From NCBI RefSeq assembly GCF_003285005.1, contig NZ_QMFA01000019.1:1-64000 (forward strand): 64,000 nucleotides of DNA. Direction: 5' to 3'. Below, piece by piece: positions 28,237-36,199 of the stretch; position 1 is the first letter of the stretch, and the number at the start of each line of letters is the position of its first letter. The notes beneath the pieces are model-generated. The model saw only the letters and a program-made list of their open reading frames with translations. It was not told the origin of the DNA and did no database searches. Origin of the DNA: Paenibacillus sp. YN15 (lineage in GTDB: Bacteria; Bacillota; Bacilli; Paenibacillales; NBRC-103111). Position numbers and translations under genes: made by a program.

Positions 28237-29157
28237 TCACCCCCTCAGCTTAATGCGCGGATCTATGATGGAATACAGCAGGTCTACTACGAAGAGTATG
28301 ACGACAAGCGCAATGCCGTACACCACAGTAGTACCCATGATGAGGGAGTAATCCCGGTTATTGATGCCGTCCACCAGCATTTTACCCGAACCCGGCACAG
28401 AGAAAATTTTCTCAATGACAAAAGAACCGGTAACCAGATGGGCCGTAATCGGACCCAGGATGGTGATAACGGGAAGAATCGCGTTGCGGATGGCATGGTT
28501 TACAACGACACGCACATAAGGCAAACCTTTTGCCTTGGCCGTTTTGATGTAATCCTGATTCAAAACCTCAAGCATATTGGAACGCATTAACCGGGTAATC
28601 TGCGCCAGAGGCGAGGCCGATAATGCGAGTGTTGGCAAAACCGTATGTTTCATGGATGCCCATGTAGCTACCGGAAACCAATGCAACTGTACTGCGAAGA
28701 ATTGGATAAGCAAGGTAGCGATTACAAAGCTTGGCACAGAGGTTCCGAAAACCGCCAGCACAGTCGCAACACGGTCCGGGATTCTGTTGTGGTACAAAGA
28801 GGAAGTAATCCCCAGGAATAACCCGCCGATAACGGCTACAACCAAGGCTTGCAAGCCCAATTGAATGGTAACGGGCATCGCTTCCTTCAGCATTTGGTTG
28901 ACATCCCGGGACTGCGACTTGTAGGAAGGGCCAAGATCACCCTGCAGCAGGGAACCGACGTAACGGAAATATTGCTTCCAGACAGGCTCGTCCAAATGAT
29001 AAAACTTATTCAAATTCTCCAGAATGGCTGGAGGCACCGGTTTTTCTTGGGTGAATGGTCCGCCGGGCACGGAATGCATGAGTATAAAGGTCAGAGTAAT
29101 AATCACCAAAATTGTCAGAACGGCGTTTACTCCTCTTTTAATAAGAAATGATCGCAT
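28237..29157 (-). CDS. oppB: Oligopeptide ABC transporter permease OppB
   Basis: Permease of the OppB/DppB type. It has an N-terminal helix (RGVNAVLTILVIITLTFIL), a loop with PGGPF and GDLGPSY, and the EAA segment DYIKTAKAKGLPYVRVVVNH. The frame extends 24 codons upstream to 29229, but those codons run through the hairpin downstream of oppA and are not family-like. ATG 29157 with GGAAGGGG upstream gives 306 residues, the usual size. Confidence 0.93.
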   Translation of the reverse strand: MRSFLIKRGVNAVLTILVIITLTFILMHSVPGGPFTQEKPVPPAILENLNKFYHLDEPVWKQYFRYVGSLLQGDLGPSYKSQSRDVNQMLKEAMPVTIQLGLQALVVAVIGGLFLGITSSLYHNRIPDRVATVLAVFGTSVPSFVIATLLIQFFAVQLHWFPVATWASMKHTVLPTLALSASPLAQITRLMRSNMLEVLNQDYIKTAKAKGLPYVRVVVNHAIRNAILPVITILGPITAHLVTGSFVIEKIFSVPGSGKMLVDGINNRDYSLIMGTTVVYGIALVVILFVVDLLYSIIDPRIKLRG

Positions 29158-29195
29158 AAAGTTAGTTACCCCTTCCCAAGCCTCTATCATCAGAA

Positions 29196-29230
29196 CATGA
29201 GGTATGCCTGCACGTACGGCATACCTCATG
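29196..29230 (-). other. Perfect 13-bp hairpin between oppA and oppB
   Basis: CATGAGGTATGCC and its exact complement are separated by nine bases. There is no U-tract on the minus strand, so transcription can continue into oppB. In importer operons such a hairpin after the binding-protein gene usually stabilises that part of the mRNA and gives excess binding protein. Confidence 0.85.
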
Positions 29231-29245
29231 TGCGATCTTTTATAT

Positions 29246-30952
29246 TTATTTGGTTACAGCGTAGCGGAAGTTCATTTCACGGTTAGCCGGAGTGTAGATG
29301 CCGGTGATTTCCTTCTTGATCGCATTAGCGGAGGAGTAGAAGTAAATCGGCAGGATCGGCATTTCATCCATCAGGATTTTCTCAGCGTCGCGGAACTGTT
29401 GGATACGCTTGGTCTCGTCTTGTTCCTTCTTGGCCGCAGCCACCAGTTCGTCGTACTTGGCGTTGCTCCAGCCGGTATTGTTGTTGCCGCCGCCGGTTAC
29501 GAACATGTCGATGTAGGTCATCGGGTCCAGGTAGTCGCCAATCCAGCCGGTACGCATGATTTGGTAGTCCAGGTTGGATTGCTTGTCAAGCCATACCTTG
29601 GATTCAACGTTAGCCAGGGTTACTTCAATACCCAGGTTCTTTTTCCACATTTCCTGGATTGCTTCAGCAATCATCTTGTGGCCTTCGTTGGTGTTGTAAG
29701 TCAGCTCGGTCTTGGGGAAGGAGGTCAGGCCCAGTTCCTTCAAACCTTCATCCAGCAGCTTCTTGGCTTCTGCCACGTCTTCCTTGAAGTAGGCGTTGGT
29801 GGCAGCGTCGCCTGTACGGAAGTCCTTGCCGGCCATGATGATACCGGGGGAAACGAAAGCGAATGCCGGAGTTTGGCCGGTCTTGGTGATGTTGTCGATG
29901 ATCGGCTGGCGTTGGATAGCCATGCTCAGAGCCTTGCGGATCTTGACATTGTTCATCGGAGCCTTGGTTACGTTAAAGCGGTAGAAGTAGGTAGCCAGCT
30001 TCGGAGATACAATCAGCTCGCCGTTCTTCTTGGCAGTATCGATAGCGGCCGGAGTTACGGATTGGTACACGTTCAGGTCGCCGGTGGTGTACATTTGCCA
30101 TGCGGTGTTGTCATCGGTAATGTTGTTCCAGGTGATTTGGGTAGCGGTGATCTTGGCCTTGTCATAGTAGTTCTCGTTCTTGACAGCTACCAGCTTCTGG
30201 TCCTTGCTCCATTCCTTCACCATGAAGGGGCCGTTGCCGACCAGAGTTGCCGCTTCGTTGGCCCACTTGGGGTTGGCTTCAACAACCTTCTTGTTGACCG
30301 GATAGTAAGTATAGAAGGAAACCAGCTGTTTGAAGTAAGGAGTGGGGTTCACCAGGGTAACCACCAAAGTCTTGTCGTCAGTGGCCTTAACTCCGACAGC
30401 GTCCCTCAGTTTGTTCATTTCATCAGCGGAGAGCTTCTTGGGGTCAGCGGAGTTGTACTCAGTGCCGCCCTTCACGTAGTCACCGATTTGATATGCATAT
30501 TCAGAAGCGAATGCCGGGTCCAAAACCCGTTTCCAAGCGTATTCGAAATCGCCTGCAGTTAACGGATCGCCGTTGGACCACTTCAGGTTGTCCTTCAGGG
30601 TGAAGGTGTAGGTCAGGCCGTCTTCGCTGATTTTAACGTCCTTCGCTTGTCCGGGAACCAGCCCGTCTTTGTCTTGGAAGAACAGACCTTCGAAAACATG
30701 GTCCAAGGACCAGCTGGATGAGGTGGACTTGGCAAGTCCCGGGTCCATGGTAGGAATTTCACCGTTGATGTAGGTATTGATCACTGCGCCTTTAGCAGCG
30801 GCCGGTGCAGAAGAAGCTGCCGCGCTGGCTCCAGGAGAAGCCGTAGGAGCTGTGGAACTGCCACCCTCATCAGATGTTGTCGTGCAACCTGCAGCAACGC
30901 CAAGCGCCATCACAGAGGACAGCGTGGCTGCTAACCACTTTTTCGTTTGCAT
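29246..30952 (-). CDS. oppA: Oligopeptide-binding lipoprotein OppA
   Basis: Family 5 solute-binding protein that captures peptides outside the membrane. The signal peptide ends in the lipobox LGVAAGC (Cys at about 22). It is followed by a Ser/Ala/Pro-rich linker and the SBP_bac_5 domain (TMDPGLAKSTSS, NGDPLTAGDFEYAWKRVLDP, NNVKIRKALSMAIQR). The frame opens 36 codons earlier, but GGGAGGG lies correctly before ATG 30952, giving 568 residues. It is the first gene of oppABCDF. The final glutamates and lysines of the signal region are standard. Confidence 0.94.
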   Translation of the reverse strand: MQTKKWLAATLSSVMALGVAAGCTTTSDEGGSSTAPTASPGASAAASSAPAAAKGAVINTYINGEIPTMDPGLAKSTSSSWSLDHVFEGLFFQDKDGLVPGQAKDVKISEDGLTYTFTLKDNLKWSNGDPLTAGDFEYAWKRVLDPAFASEYAYQIGDYVKGGTEYNSADPKKLSADEMNKLRDAVGVKATDDKTLVVTLVNPTPYFKQLVSFYTYYPVNKKVVEANPKWANEAATLVGNGPFMVKEWSKDQKLVAVKNENYYDKAKITATQITWNNITDDNTAWQMYTTGDLNVYQSVTPAAIDTAKKNGELIVSPKLATYFYRFNVTKAPMNNVKIRKALSMAIQRQPIIDNITKTGQTPAFAFVSPGIIMAGKDFRTGDAATNAYFKEDVAEAKKLLDEGLKELGLTSFPKTELTYNTNEGHKMIAEAIQEMWKKNLGIEVTLANVESKVWLDKQSNLDYQIMRTGWIGDYLDPMTYIDMFVTGGGNNNTGWSNAKYDELVAAAKKEQDETKRIQQFRDAEKILMDEMPILPIYFYSSANAIKKEITGIYTPANREMNFRYAVTK

Positions 30953-31390
30953 AGTAACCCTCCCGAATATACTGAATACTTTTTTATGGTAAAGGTACGA
31001 CATCCGTCCAGCAGTGACGAACATCACACCATTAGCCCGATTCCATGAACATTTGTACACCGGTCAAAAACATTTCGAATTTGCGCATTTTTGACCATGT
31101 TAGTTTTTATGACACGAAGCAAATTTCATGTTACTATTTTTAACACAAACTTATTGACCTGTAAATCATTTTTTTCAATTCCTTCACAAATTTCACAACT
31201 AAGTAACATTTCAATAAAAGAACGTTTTGCTTTGCCAGCCGAATTATAATCTTTTTCAATTATACAACCGCCGGTTAATAAAATCTACGATTTTCTTGTG
31301 GGAAAAATTGTTTTTCTGCGCAAACGCTTTAAGAAAAGCTCCCATGAGTTTGTGCGAACTCATATTTATACATTTCTAAGGCATTTTTAT
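30953..31390 (-). promoter_or_regulatory. AT-rich leader and promoter region of opp
   Basis: This 438-bp gap is markedly AT-rich compared with its surroundings and has no gene. On the minus strand two TATAAT hexamers occur near 31245-31267, neither with a convincing -35 at 17 bp. A CcpA-like core AAACGCTT at 31322-31329 has several mismatches to the full cre consensus. A 7-bp hairpin (ATGAGTT/AACTCAT, 31344-31363) lies just past panE's stop side and could be a weak terminator for panE. Confidence 0.45.
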
Positions 31391-32395
31391 TCAACTCAAA
31401 AATATTTTCGACATATCCATACCTTCTTCGTTGCCTGCCCTTAACGCTTCTTTCGCCTTGACCAGCCGGTACACTGTTTCATGATGAGGAAGCTTCAGGC
31501 CATAGCGCTCTGCTTCCCGAAGTAAAGCGCCTGTCAGCCAATCCAGCTCCGTATGCCGCCCCCCCGTCAGGTCTTGCAGCATAGAGGATCTGTTGCCGGC
31601 TGTCGCCCGGCACACCTCAACAAGCTTTTGCCACCGAATCCCGGCCGTTCTCCCGTAACCGGCCGCTGCCGCCGCAGACTCCGCTTCCTCAAACAAACGC
31701 CGCATCAGCTCTATACTGTGGGCATCGTCCAGCAGCCGGCCGTTGCGTACCTCCAACAAAGCGGTCAGCGGGTTGATGACCGTATTTATGATCAGTTTGT
31801 CCCATATATCTGCCTGAATATTCCCTGAAGCAACAGCCTGCAATCCCGCATGGCCCAGAATCTCCGCCAGCAGGGCGGCATGTGTTCCGGACGGATCAGC
31901 TTCCTCTTCCGCAGCCCCGATGCGCGTGCTGCCCGTTCCCGTATGCCAAACCTCCGTATCCGACACCCGCATGGCCCCTTCTGTTGTAACGGCGGCATAA
32001 AGCCTGTCCGTACCCGTTGCGGCCCGCAGCTTCTCCAAATGCCCCATGCCGTTTTGGAGACAGCATATACGGGTATGCTGCCCGGCCCGCCTCCGGATAG
32101 CTTCTATAATCGAAGGACCGATATCCTTCTGCTTCAATGCCAGCAGAATCCAGTCCGCTCCGCCCTGGCTGCGCCGTTGCCCGTCCGAGTATGCCGCAAA
32201 ATCCAGACATGCAGCAGCTGCCGTCCGGGGATGATTGCCGTCCTTGTCTTTGACCGTAATCCCCAAAGCGGAGATGGCCTCCGCCTGACGGAGTGTCCGC
32301 ACCACTAGGGTAAGTGAAGCCCCGGTATCCGCGGCCGCCAGACTGCCTGCCAGCAGCAGGCCCAAGGAGCCTCCCCCGACAACCTCAATGTTCAT
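31391..32395 (-). CDS. panE: 2-dehydropantoate 2-reductase (ketopantoate reductase)
   Basis: NADPH-dependent reductase of ketopantoate in pantothenate/CoA synthesis. The N-terminal dinucleotide loop is GGGSLGLLLAG (7-17). The catalytic Lys lies in DIWDKLIINTVINPLTALL and the substrate-binding C-terminal domain contains GGRHTELDWLTGAL. Length of 334 residues is slightly above the usual 300. In B. subtilis the equivalent ylbQ lies beside ylbO (RsfA-like) and upstream of yllA (bshC), as here. A paralogous ketoacid reductase role cannot be excluded. Confidence 0.88.
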   Translation of the reverse strand: MNIEVVGGGSLGLLLAGSLAAADTGASLTLVVRTLRQAEAISALGITVKDKDGNHPRTAAAACLDFAAYSDGQRRSQGGADWILLALKQKDIGPSIIEAIRRRAGQHTRICCLQNGMGHLEKLRAATGTDRLYAAVTTEGAMRVSDTEVWHTGTGSTRIGAAEEEADPSGTHAALLAEILGHAGLQAVASGNIQADIWDKLIINTVINPLTALLEVRNGRLLDDAHSIELMRRLFEEAESAAAAAGYGRTAGIRWQKLVEVCRATAGNRSSMLQDLTGGRHTELDWLTGALLREAERYGLKLPHHETVYRLVKAKEALRAGNEEGMDMSKIFLS

Positions 32396-32442
32396 GCCCT
32401 CACATCCTTTTTCCCACTATAGCACTTCAAGGAGAAAGGGAA

Positions 32443-32469
32443 AAGCGGCCCCGGTTACGGCAGCCGCTT
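32443..32469 (-). terminator. Weak terminator after rsfA
   Basis: Stem AAGCGGC/GCCGCTT with a 13-base loop, followed on the minus strand by TTCCCTTT. The U-tract is interrupted, so efficiency is uncertain. Confidence 0.5.
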
Positions 32470-32501
32470 GTTGATTGATAGACATTTTATTGGGAGGACA
32501 T

Positions 32502-33152
32502 TTATTCAATTCTCTCCAAGTTGCCGTTGGCATCCATCTTAAACTTGGATTTGGCCTCTTCCTCTTCTTCCTGCAGGAGCGATAGCTTCCTCGCCCGGTC
32601 CATGATCTGGATCAAGGCTTTGTAATCATCATTTACCACTCTGTAATCGGTGGATACTTCATGAACCTCGGAATTGAGCTTTTCATTCTCCCTGCGCAAA
32701 TTCGTCAACTCCTCGCGGGTCTCCGCCAGCTCCTTCTCCAAGGCGCGGATTTGCCGCGACATGTCGGCGTAGGTGGTTTTCCACTGGCGCAGGAAACGGA
32801 TGACCGCATCGATGGATACGGATTCCTCGGAAATCGCCTCCGTCCGGGTGTAGCCGATGTCCTGGACATCCAGCATGGCAACGGACGCTGTTGCTGCCCC
32901 GGCGGCGGAATGCTTCTTGGCCTGATTCCGCTGCTGCCGCTGCTTTTTGGCGATCTGAATGGCCGCCTCATATTTTTTGCGGACAAAGCTGTTCCAGCGG
33001 AAGCCGCATGCGGCAGCCGTCCGCCCGATCCGCTCCCCTACTTCCTCGAATGCGGCCAATTGCGTGCCGCCTTCCCGTATATGGCGGAGTGTCACCTCGG
33101 CCAAAATCAGATCATCCTCTTCACTCCACGCATCTTGTCTGACTGCTGACAT
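32502..33152 (-). CDS. rsfA: RsfA-family prespore transcriptional regulator
   Basis: Myb/SANT-like DNA-binding protein of the RsfA family, which modulates sigma-F-dependent genes in the forespore. The N terminus has the SANT-type pattern DAWSEEDDLILAEV followed by IGRTAAACGFRWNSFVRKKY. A long coiled coil (about 135-185, with ADMSRQIRALEKELAE) suggests a dimer. The upstream TTG at 33167 precedes GGGAGG; ATG 33152 is correctly spaced, giving 216 residues. Context (next to panE, upstream of bshC and mraZ) matches ylbO in B. subtilis. Confidence 0.88.
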   Translation of the reverse strand: MSAVRQDAWSEEDDLILAEVTLRHIREGGTQLAAFEEVGERIGRTAAACGFRWNSFVRKKYEAAIQIAKKQRQQRNQAKKHSAAGAATASVAMLDVQDIGYTRTEAISEESVSIDAVIRFLRQWKTTYADMSRQIRALEKELAETREELTNLRRENEKLNSEVHEVSTDYRVVNDDYKALIQIMDRARKLSLLQEEEEEAKSKFKMDANGNLERIE

Positions 33153-33512
33153 TTTACTACCTCCCAAAAAAGGTTATTCTCCTGTTGCGGCGCTCCAGAG
33201 CTCCTTCAAGCAGCCAGTAACCGCTTCATATCTTATAGGCGCTATCCTACCCGCAACTGCCTGGTATGTATCCCATACTTAAGGTTATGCCGATACTAGA
33301 ATTCATAGAATCTATTTGCTTGCAAAAGTCTTCTCATACTATTCGGTATTGACACTTTTTCTTAGAAACATACCTTTATGGGAGGCTGCCATTGAAAATG
33401 AAGCTGCCTGCATAGAAGCCGAGATTCCGCGAGGTTCCTCCAAAGCTGGCTCCCTGCTGCGCGGTCCCTCAGCGGGCATCCGCCTGAACTCTGCATTATG
33501 GGCCTCATTTGG

Positions 33513-33688
33513 CGGACCGTGGTTCCGTTATTTCGCAAAAAGCCGCCTCTTTTTCTCCGGAGCGGACACAGAATCCGTTAAGTATGAAAAACAGGGGGTT
33601 CCCCTGTTCCAGAAGCGAAATAACGGATCGTGTGTCCTCGGAAATCCGCAGAAGGGTCAAATGCGAAAAATAACGGATTCTCTGTCCG
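33513..33688. repeat. Intergenic repeat cluster 2: two direct plus two inverted copies at 50-bp pitch
   Basis: Direct copies beginning CGGAC(C/A) and running to CCGTTATTT or its variant CCGTTAAGT start at 33513 and 33563. Inverted copies lie at 33615-33638 and 33663-33688, with their TAACGG cores at 33621 and 33671. The pitch is exactly 50 bp on each side, with a 28-bp centre. The rest of the 646-bp gap (33153-33798) has no credible gene: a 157-codon plus-strand frame here simply reads through the repeats. Confidence 0.88.
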
Positions 33689-33741
33689 CAACCATCGGAA
33701 CTTTTCCCCCGCCATCATTAGTCCGCAAAACTTACAAAAAA

Positions 33742-33785
33742 GGCCGGCTTCCGAAGCGGCAAGATTGCCTGCCGGGAAACCAGCC
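33742..33785 (-). terminator. Terminator after the MidA-like gene
   Basis: An 11-bp stem with two G-U-type mismatches (GGCTGGTTTCC/GGAAGCCGGCC on the minus strand) is followed by six T residues. It starts 14 bases beyond the stop codon of the methyltransferase gene. Confidence 0.8.
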
Positions 33786-33798
33786 TTGAAGAAGAACA

Positions 33799-34938
33799 TC
33801 AGCCTTGCCGCCGCTGAATCAGCACCTTGAATAACTCGCTCATGCCATCGGACAAAAGAAGCTGCCTGATGGCCCGGTTGCGCCTGGCGGCCGGGCTGAA
33901 CGGGTCCCGTCCATCGTGGGAGACAAGACGCTCCAGCACACCGCTCTCCAGCAAAAACTCCTTCTGGGTCATAAGCCGCCAGTCGACAATGCCTGCATGA
34001 ATCCCCGCCCGGATGCAGGCGCTGAAATCCACATGCGCCGTCATATCCTGTTCACCTGCATAAATATACGGATTTTGGCTAGCCAAATGATTTTTATAGC
34101 ACAGAAGCGTCCCGTTCATACGGTGATTTCCGAACAATTCCCCTGCCCTATCCCCATAATCGATAGTAATTAGCTCTCCACTTTCCAGTTGGCGCAGCCT
34201 CTCCCCGAGCCATTCCGCTGCCTCCAGGGAAATATCCGCGGTTTGCCCGTCCGCCAGTTCAATTCCCGAATCCCGCAGATAATCGGCGAGGGCCGGGTTG
34301 CTGCATGGCCATTCAAGCTCCCGGAAGCCGCCGCTGGTTTCATCCCAGCCTACATGAAGCTCCATCAGCATCTCTTTCCTTTGCCGAAGGCGGTGAACGG
34401 GAAATGCGTCCAGCAGCTCATTGGACAGCACAAAGCAACCCGCTTGTCCGCTGCTTCCGCCTGCCCCAGCCGCTTCTTCAGGCGTCAATTGGCGGACCAG
34501 ATGCCAATGGGAGCGAAGATTTTCTCGCTGGCTTGCCTGATGCCAGGGGCTCTTTTCCACGGCGGTATATTGCAGCCGCCCATACAGCTCCGGAAAGTGT
34601 TCGCGGAAGCTGTCCAGAAGCTGGGCCGCCAGCCGGCCTGTGCCGGCCCCCCATTCCACGATCTCCACCGGACCGGTTAGAGACCGGGCTTGGCGGGCAA
34701 TATAGAAAGCCAAGGCTTCTCCCAGAACACCGCCGATATTCGAAGCGGTATAAAAATCGCCGGCTTTCCCGATTTTCTCCCCGGGTTGCATATAATAACC
34801 AAGCTCGGCGTGATACAAGCACAGCTCCATGTAATCTCTGAAGGGGATGGCGCCTGCAGGATGGGCGCTGATCCGTTCCCTGATGACCGCTTCCAGCTCC
34901 GAAGGGGCTTCAGGCTGGTGGTCCGTTGGAAGTTTCAT
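33799..34938 (-). CDS. MidA-family (DUF185) SAM-dependent methyltransferase
   Basis: Putative protein arginine methyltransferase of the MidA/NDUFAF7 family. The N-terminal family signature IPFRDYMELCLYHAELGYY is followed by GDFYTASNIGGVLGEALA, then the SAM loop EWGAGTGRLAAQLL, and later LSNELLDAFPVHR and the DYGD motif. The frame runs 82 codons further upstream, but that stretch lacks family similarity and overlaps the divergent lipoprotein gene. ATG 34938 has GGAGG close before it and gives 379 residues. The bacterial substrate is unknown; mitochondrial members methylate a complex I subunit. Confidence 0.87.
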   Translation of the reverse strand: MKLPTDHQPEAPSELEAVIRERISAHPAGAIPFRDYMELCLYHAELGYYMQPGEKIGKAGDFYTASNIGGVLGEALAFYIARQARSLTGPVEIVEWGAGTGRLAAQLLDSFREHFPELYGRLQYTAVEKSPWHQASQRENLRSHWHLVRQLTPEEAAGAGGSSGQAGCFVLSNELLDAFPVHRLRQRKEMLMELHVGWDETSGGFRELEWPCSNPALADYLRDSGIELADGQTADISLEAAEWLGERLRQLESGELITIDYGDRAGELFGNHRMNGTLLCYKNHLASQNPYIYAGEQDMTAHVDFSACIRAGIHAGIVDWRLMTQKEFLLESGVLERLVSHDGRDPFSPAARRNRAIRQLLLSDGMSELFKVLIQRRQG

Positions 34939-35047
34939 GATTCCTCCATTCTTCCGGTTTTCGTTGCAGGGTGGTTTCATAGAGACAAACAAACCGGATG
35001 CCAGTATAATGGAACATAACTTATTGCAAAAGGAGAATATCCCCGTT

Positions 35048-36031
35048 ATGCGCAAAACTGTCACTAAAACCTTGCTCCTCGGCACCCTTTTGGCTGCCGC
35101 CGCAGTTGGAGCCGGCTGTACCCAAGAGCCGGACCTGGCCAAACAAAACATGGAGCAGGCATTTCTGAAGCAAAGTGAAGCCACGGCTTATTCCTTCGCC
35201 GGGAAAGCCTCTATGAATATTCAGCTGCCTTCCGAGGGAACCGGCAAAAACCTCATTGCCTCCGCCCTCAAGGGTATGCTGACCAAGGGCAATCTGGAAT
35301 GGAGCGGCGCGGCTTCCTATGAGCCGGTCCGCCTGGAGGCCGAGCTGAAGAGCACGCCCGAAGGCTCAACCGCCCCTCTGAGCCTGCCCCTGTTGTTTAA
35401 GGATAACAAATTGTATCTGCAGCTGCCACTTTTAGGCAAGCAGAACGAGAGCTTTTCCTTGGATATGGCGGAGCTCTCCGGCTTGTCCGGACAAGCCAAT
35501 CCCTTCACCCAGGACAGCCTGAAGGCGGCAGGCAAGCTGGTTTCCGAAGCCTTCCGGCTTTTGATCGCGGATATTGATGCCAAATGGTTTGCCACTGTGG
35601 AGGAAACGGAGCTGGCCGACGGCAGCAAAGCCCCGGTTTACCGCCTGGAAATTACCGAGAAGAATAAAAGCGAGCTTGAGACGGCTATCAAGGGCAGGCT
35701 TCCGGAGCTTATTGACCGCCTGTCTGCCGCAGGCATTGCAAGCGATGCGCAAGTTCAAGCCCTGAAATCCGCCGCCGCAGGCTTCGTTCTTCACGCGCCG
35801 GGGGAAATCTCCGTAGCCGTGGACCAGACGGGCTATGTCCGCCGCGAGAGCCTGCAGCTGGCATTCAGCGGCGCGGGAGCAGGCGGAGCATCCGCCCAAA
35901 ATTCCATCAAGCTGGAGCAATCCTTTGCGGATATAAACGGAGCTCCCGCCTTTAAGCAGGAGCCGCCTGCAAACGCCAGATCCCTCGGCGATATCTTGAA
36001 GCTGCTGATGCCCCAGACCGGCAAAAAGTGA
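35048..36031 (+). CDS. Secreted lipoprotein, LolA/DUF6612-like
   Basis: A 327-residue lipoprotein: signal peptide with lipobox AVGAGC (Cys at about 23), then a soluble domain with alternating strands. The EQAFLKQSEATAYSFAGKAS start and the paired LEWSGAASYEPVRLEAELK/LPLLFKDNKLYLQLP segments resemble the half-barrel of LolA/LppX-like lipoproteins. Homologous Paenibacillus proteins are mostly of unknown function. The frame opens 67 codons earlier in the divergent methyltransferase region; ATG 35048 with AAGGAG about 12 bases upstream is the proper start. It is divergent from the MidA-like gene, with 109 bp between start codons. Confidence 0.75.
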   Translation: MRKTVTKTLLLGTLLAAAAVGAGCTQEPDLAKQNMEQAFLKQSEATAYSFAGKASMNIQLPSEGTGKNLIASALKGMLTKGNLEWSGAASYEPVRLEAELKSTPEGSTAPLSLPLLFKDNKLYLQLPLLGKQNESFSLDMAELSGLSGQANPFTQDSLKAAGKLVSEAFRLLIADIDAKWFATVEETELADGSKAPVYRLEITEKNKSELETAIKGRLPELIDRLSAAGIASDAQVQALKSAAAGFVLHAPGEISVAVDQTGYVRRESLQLAFSGAGAGGASAQNSIKLEQSFADINGAPAFKQEPPANARSLGDILKLLMPQTGKK

Positions 36032-36110
36032 ATCGCGCCTGTCCGTCCGCTATGTTTTTTTGAGGAAACTGTCATTTTTTCCGGCGGTGCAAGATATGGT
36101 TAATGATAGA

Positions 36111-36143
36111 CTCTCCCAATGGCTGCCGCGCTGCTTGGGAGAG
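36111..36143. other. 9-bp perfect inverted repeat in the leader of the PcsB-like gene
   Basis: CTCTCCCAA and TTGGGAGAG flank 15 bases. No T-tract follows on the plus strand, so it is not a standard terminator. It sits 57 bases before the next start codon and may be an operator or mRNA structure. Confidence 0.5.
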
Positions 36144-36199
36144 AATGAATGAGATGACCCTCCAATCGGCCCTGCCGGTTTCGAGTTAGGAGTCGTTCT

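Noticed and set aside
26045-28351. A 768-codon open frame on the plus strand across the opp genes
   Set aside because: It is antisense to three well-recognised Opp genes and follows their codon-position composition; its His/Gln/Gly-rich translation matches no family.
31319-31332. CcpA-type cre site upstream of oppA
   Set aside because: Only the AAACGCTT core fits; the flanking TG and CA positions of the consensus do not match, so it is not listed as a site of its own.
33316-33789. A 157-codon plus-strand frame between rsfA and the MidA-like gene
   Set aside because: It reads straight through the 50-bp repeat cluster and the terminator of the neighbouring gene and has no recognisable protein features.
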